From Corbicula japonica (lineage: Eukaryota > Mollusca > Bivalvia > Venerida > Cyrenidae), in assembly GCA_038501625.1 (NCBI GenBank), contig JAZAYU010000171.1:310001-374000 (forward strand): a DNA stretch of 64,000 nt. The letters are read 5' to 3'. The position numbers were made by a program, and so were the translations under genes. The first letter of the stretch is position 1; every line of letters begins with the position of its first letter. Of this stretch, positions 63,783 to 64,000 are shown piece after piece. The notes under the pieces are model-generated. The model was not told where the DNA came from and made no database searches. It saw only the letters and a program-made list of their open reading frames with translations.

Positions 63783-63980
63783 GTAAGTTTGTGTACCCAT
63801 TTTACATAGGGAATATGACACATTGATGCTAAGTCTGTGTGGCAGTTTTAGTAGAGAATCTGACCCAGGCTAGTAAGTTTGTGTATCCATTATAAGTAGG
63901 GAATCTGAACCAGGATGTACCCATTTGAAGTAGAGAAACTGACCCAGGATAAGTCTGTGTACCTAATGACCTTGATGACA
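63761..63980 (+). repeat. Degenerate tandem repeats of the exon 10/donor boundary
   Basis: The unit GAGAATCTGACCCAGGATG plus GTAAGTTTGTGTACCCATTT recurs about five times (63764, 63810, 63855, 63900, 63933) with spacing of 33-46 bases. The copy at 63855 reads CAGGCTAGTAAGTTTGTGTA and keeps a GTAAGT donor; the others are worn (GCTAAGTCTGTG, GGATAAGTCTGTG). Confidence 0.85.
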
Positions 63981-64000
63981 TGGAGGTGTTACTATCAAAT

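Overview
The window looks like animal nuclear DNA, AT-rich with short exons in long introns, most likely from a bivalve mollusc. I base that on the spliced gene structure and on dispersed repeats of kinds I associate with bivalve genomes (GATC-rich palindromes, arrays rich in AGGTCA, CT-GTCCGTC type elements). The species call is inference; a heterodont clam or mussel is my best guess. No bacterial-style operon, rRNA, tRNA or CRISPR array is visible.

Region 1 to about 22 kb is gene-poor. It holds an unrecognised 156-codon ORF that starts directly behind a splice acceptor (1414-1884, +), two splice-compatible exons of a divergent class A GPCR on the minus strand (6565-5934 joined to 2748-2351), a decayed 5'-truncated LINE (8.14-11.11 kb, minus), six pieces of a SINE-like family, and a seven-unit tandem array at 18.65-19.74 kb.

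Region 26.4 kb to the right edge is one plus-strand gene. Ten exons (26403-63782) join with perfect phase agreement into about 638 codons of a FYB1/ADAP-like adaptor: a basic proline/serine-rich N-terminal part, YDD/YEEL/YEDV tyrosine motifs, proline tracts, a charged helix and a helical SH3 (hSH3) fold. Both ends of the protein lie outside the window. In mammals this family links tyrosine-kinase signalling (SLP-76, Fyn) to integrins and actin; the same role here is inference.

The introns of this gene are packed with repeats: about 34 copies (33 of them right of 22.6 kb) of a roughly 240-bp palindromic element with four related hairpin arms (F1), ten copies of a roughly 145-bp fold-back element (F2), sometimes nested inside F1, two TA-flanked mariner-like MITEs, a near-perfect 150-bp-arm palindrome at 61.2-61.5 kb, a 13-unit 144-bp array full of nuclear-receptor half-sites (30.65-33.08 kb), and an element with internal tandem units (46.0-46.98 kb).

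The most unusual signal is that two splice sites of this gene are themselves tandemly amplified: the acceptor/exon boundary of exon 4 is repeated 17 more times upstream at an exact 31-bp period (44.24-44.77 kb), and the exon 10/donor boundary is repeated about four more times downstream (63.76-63.98 kb).
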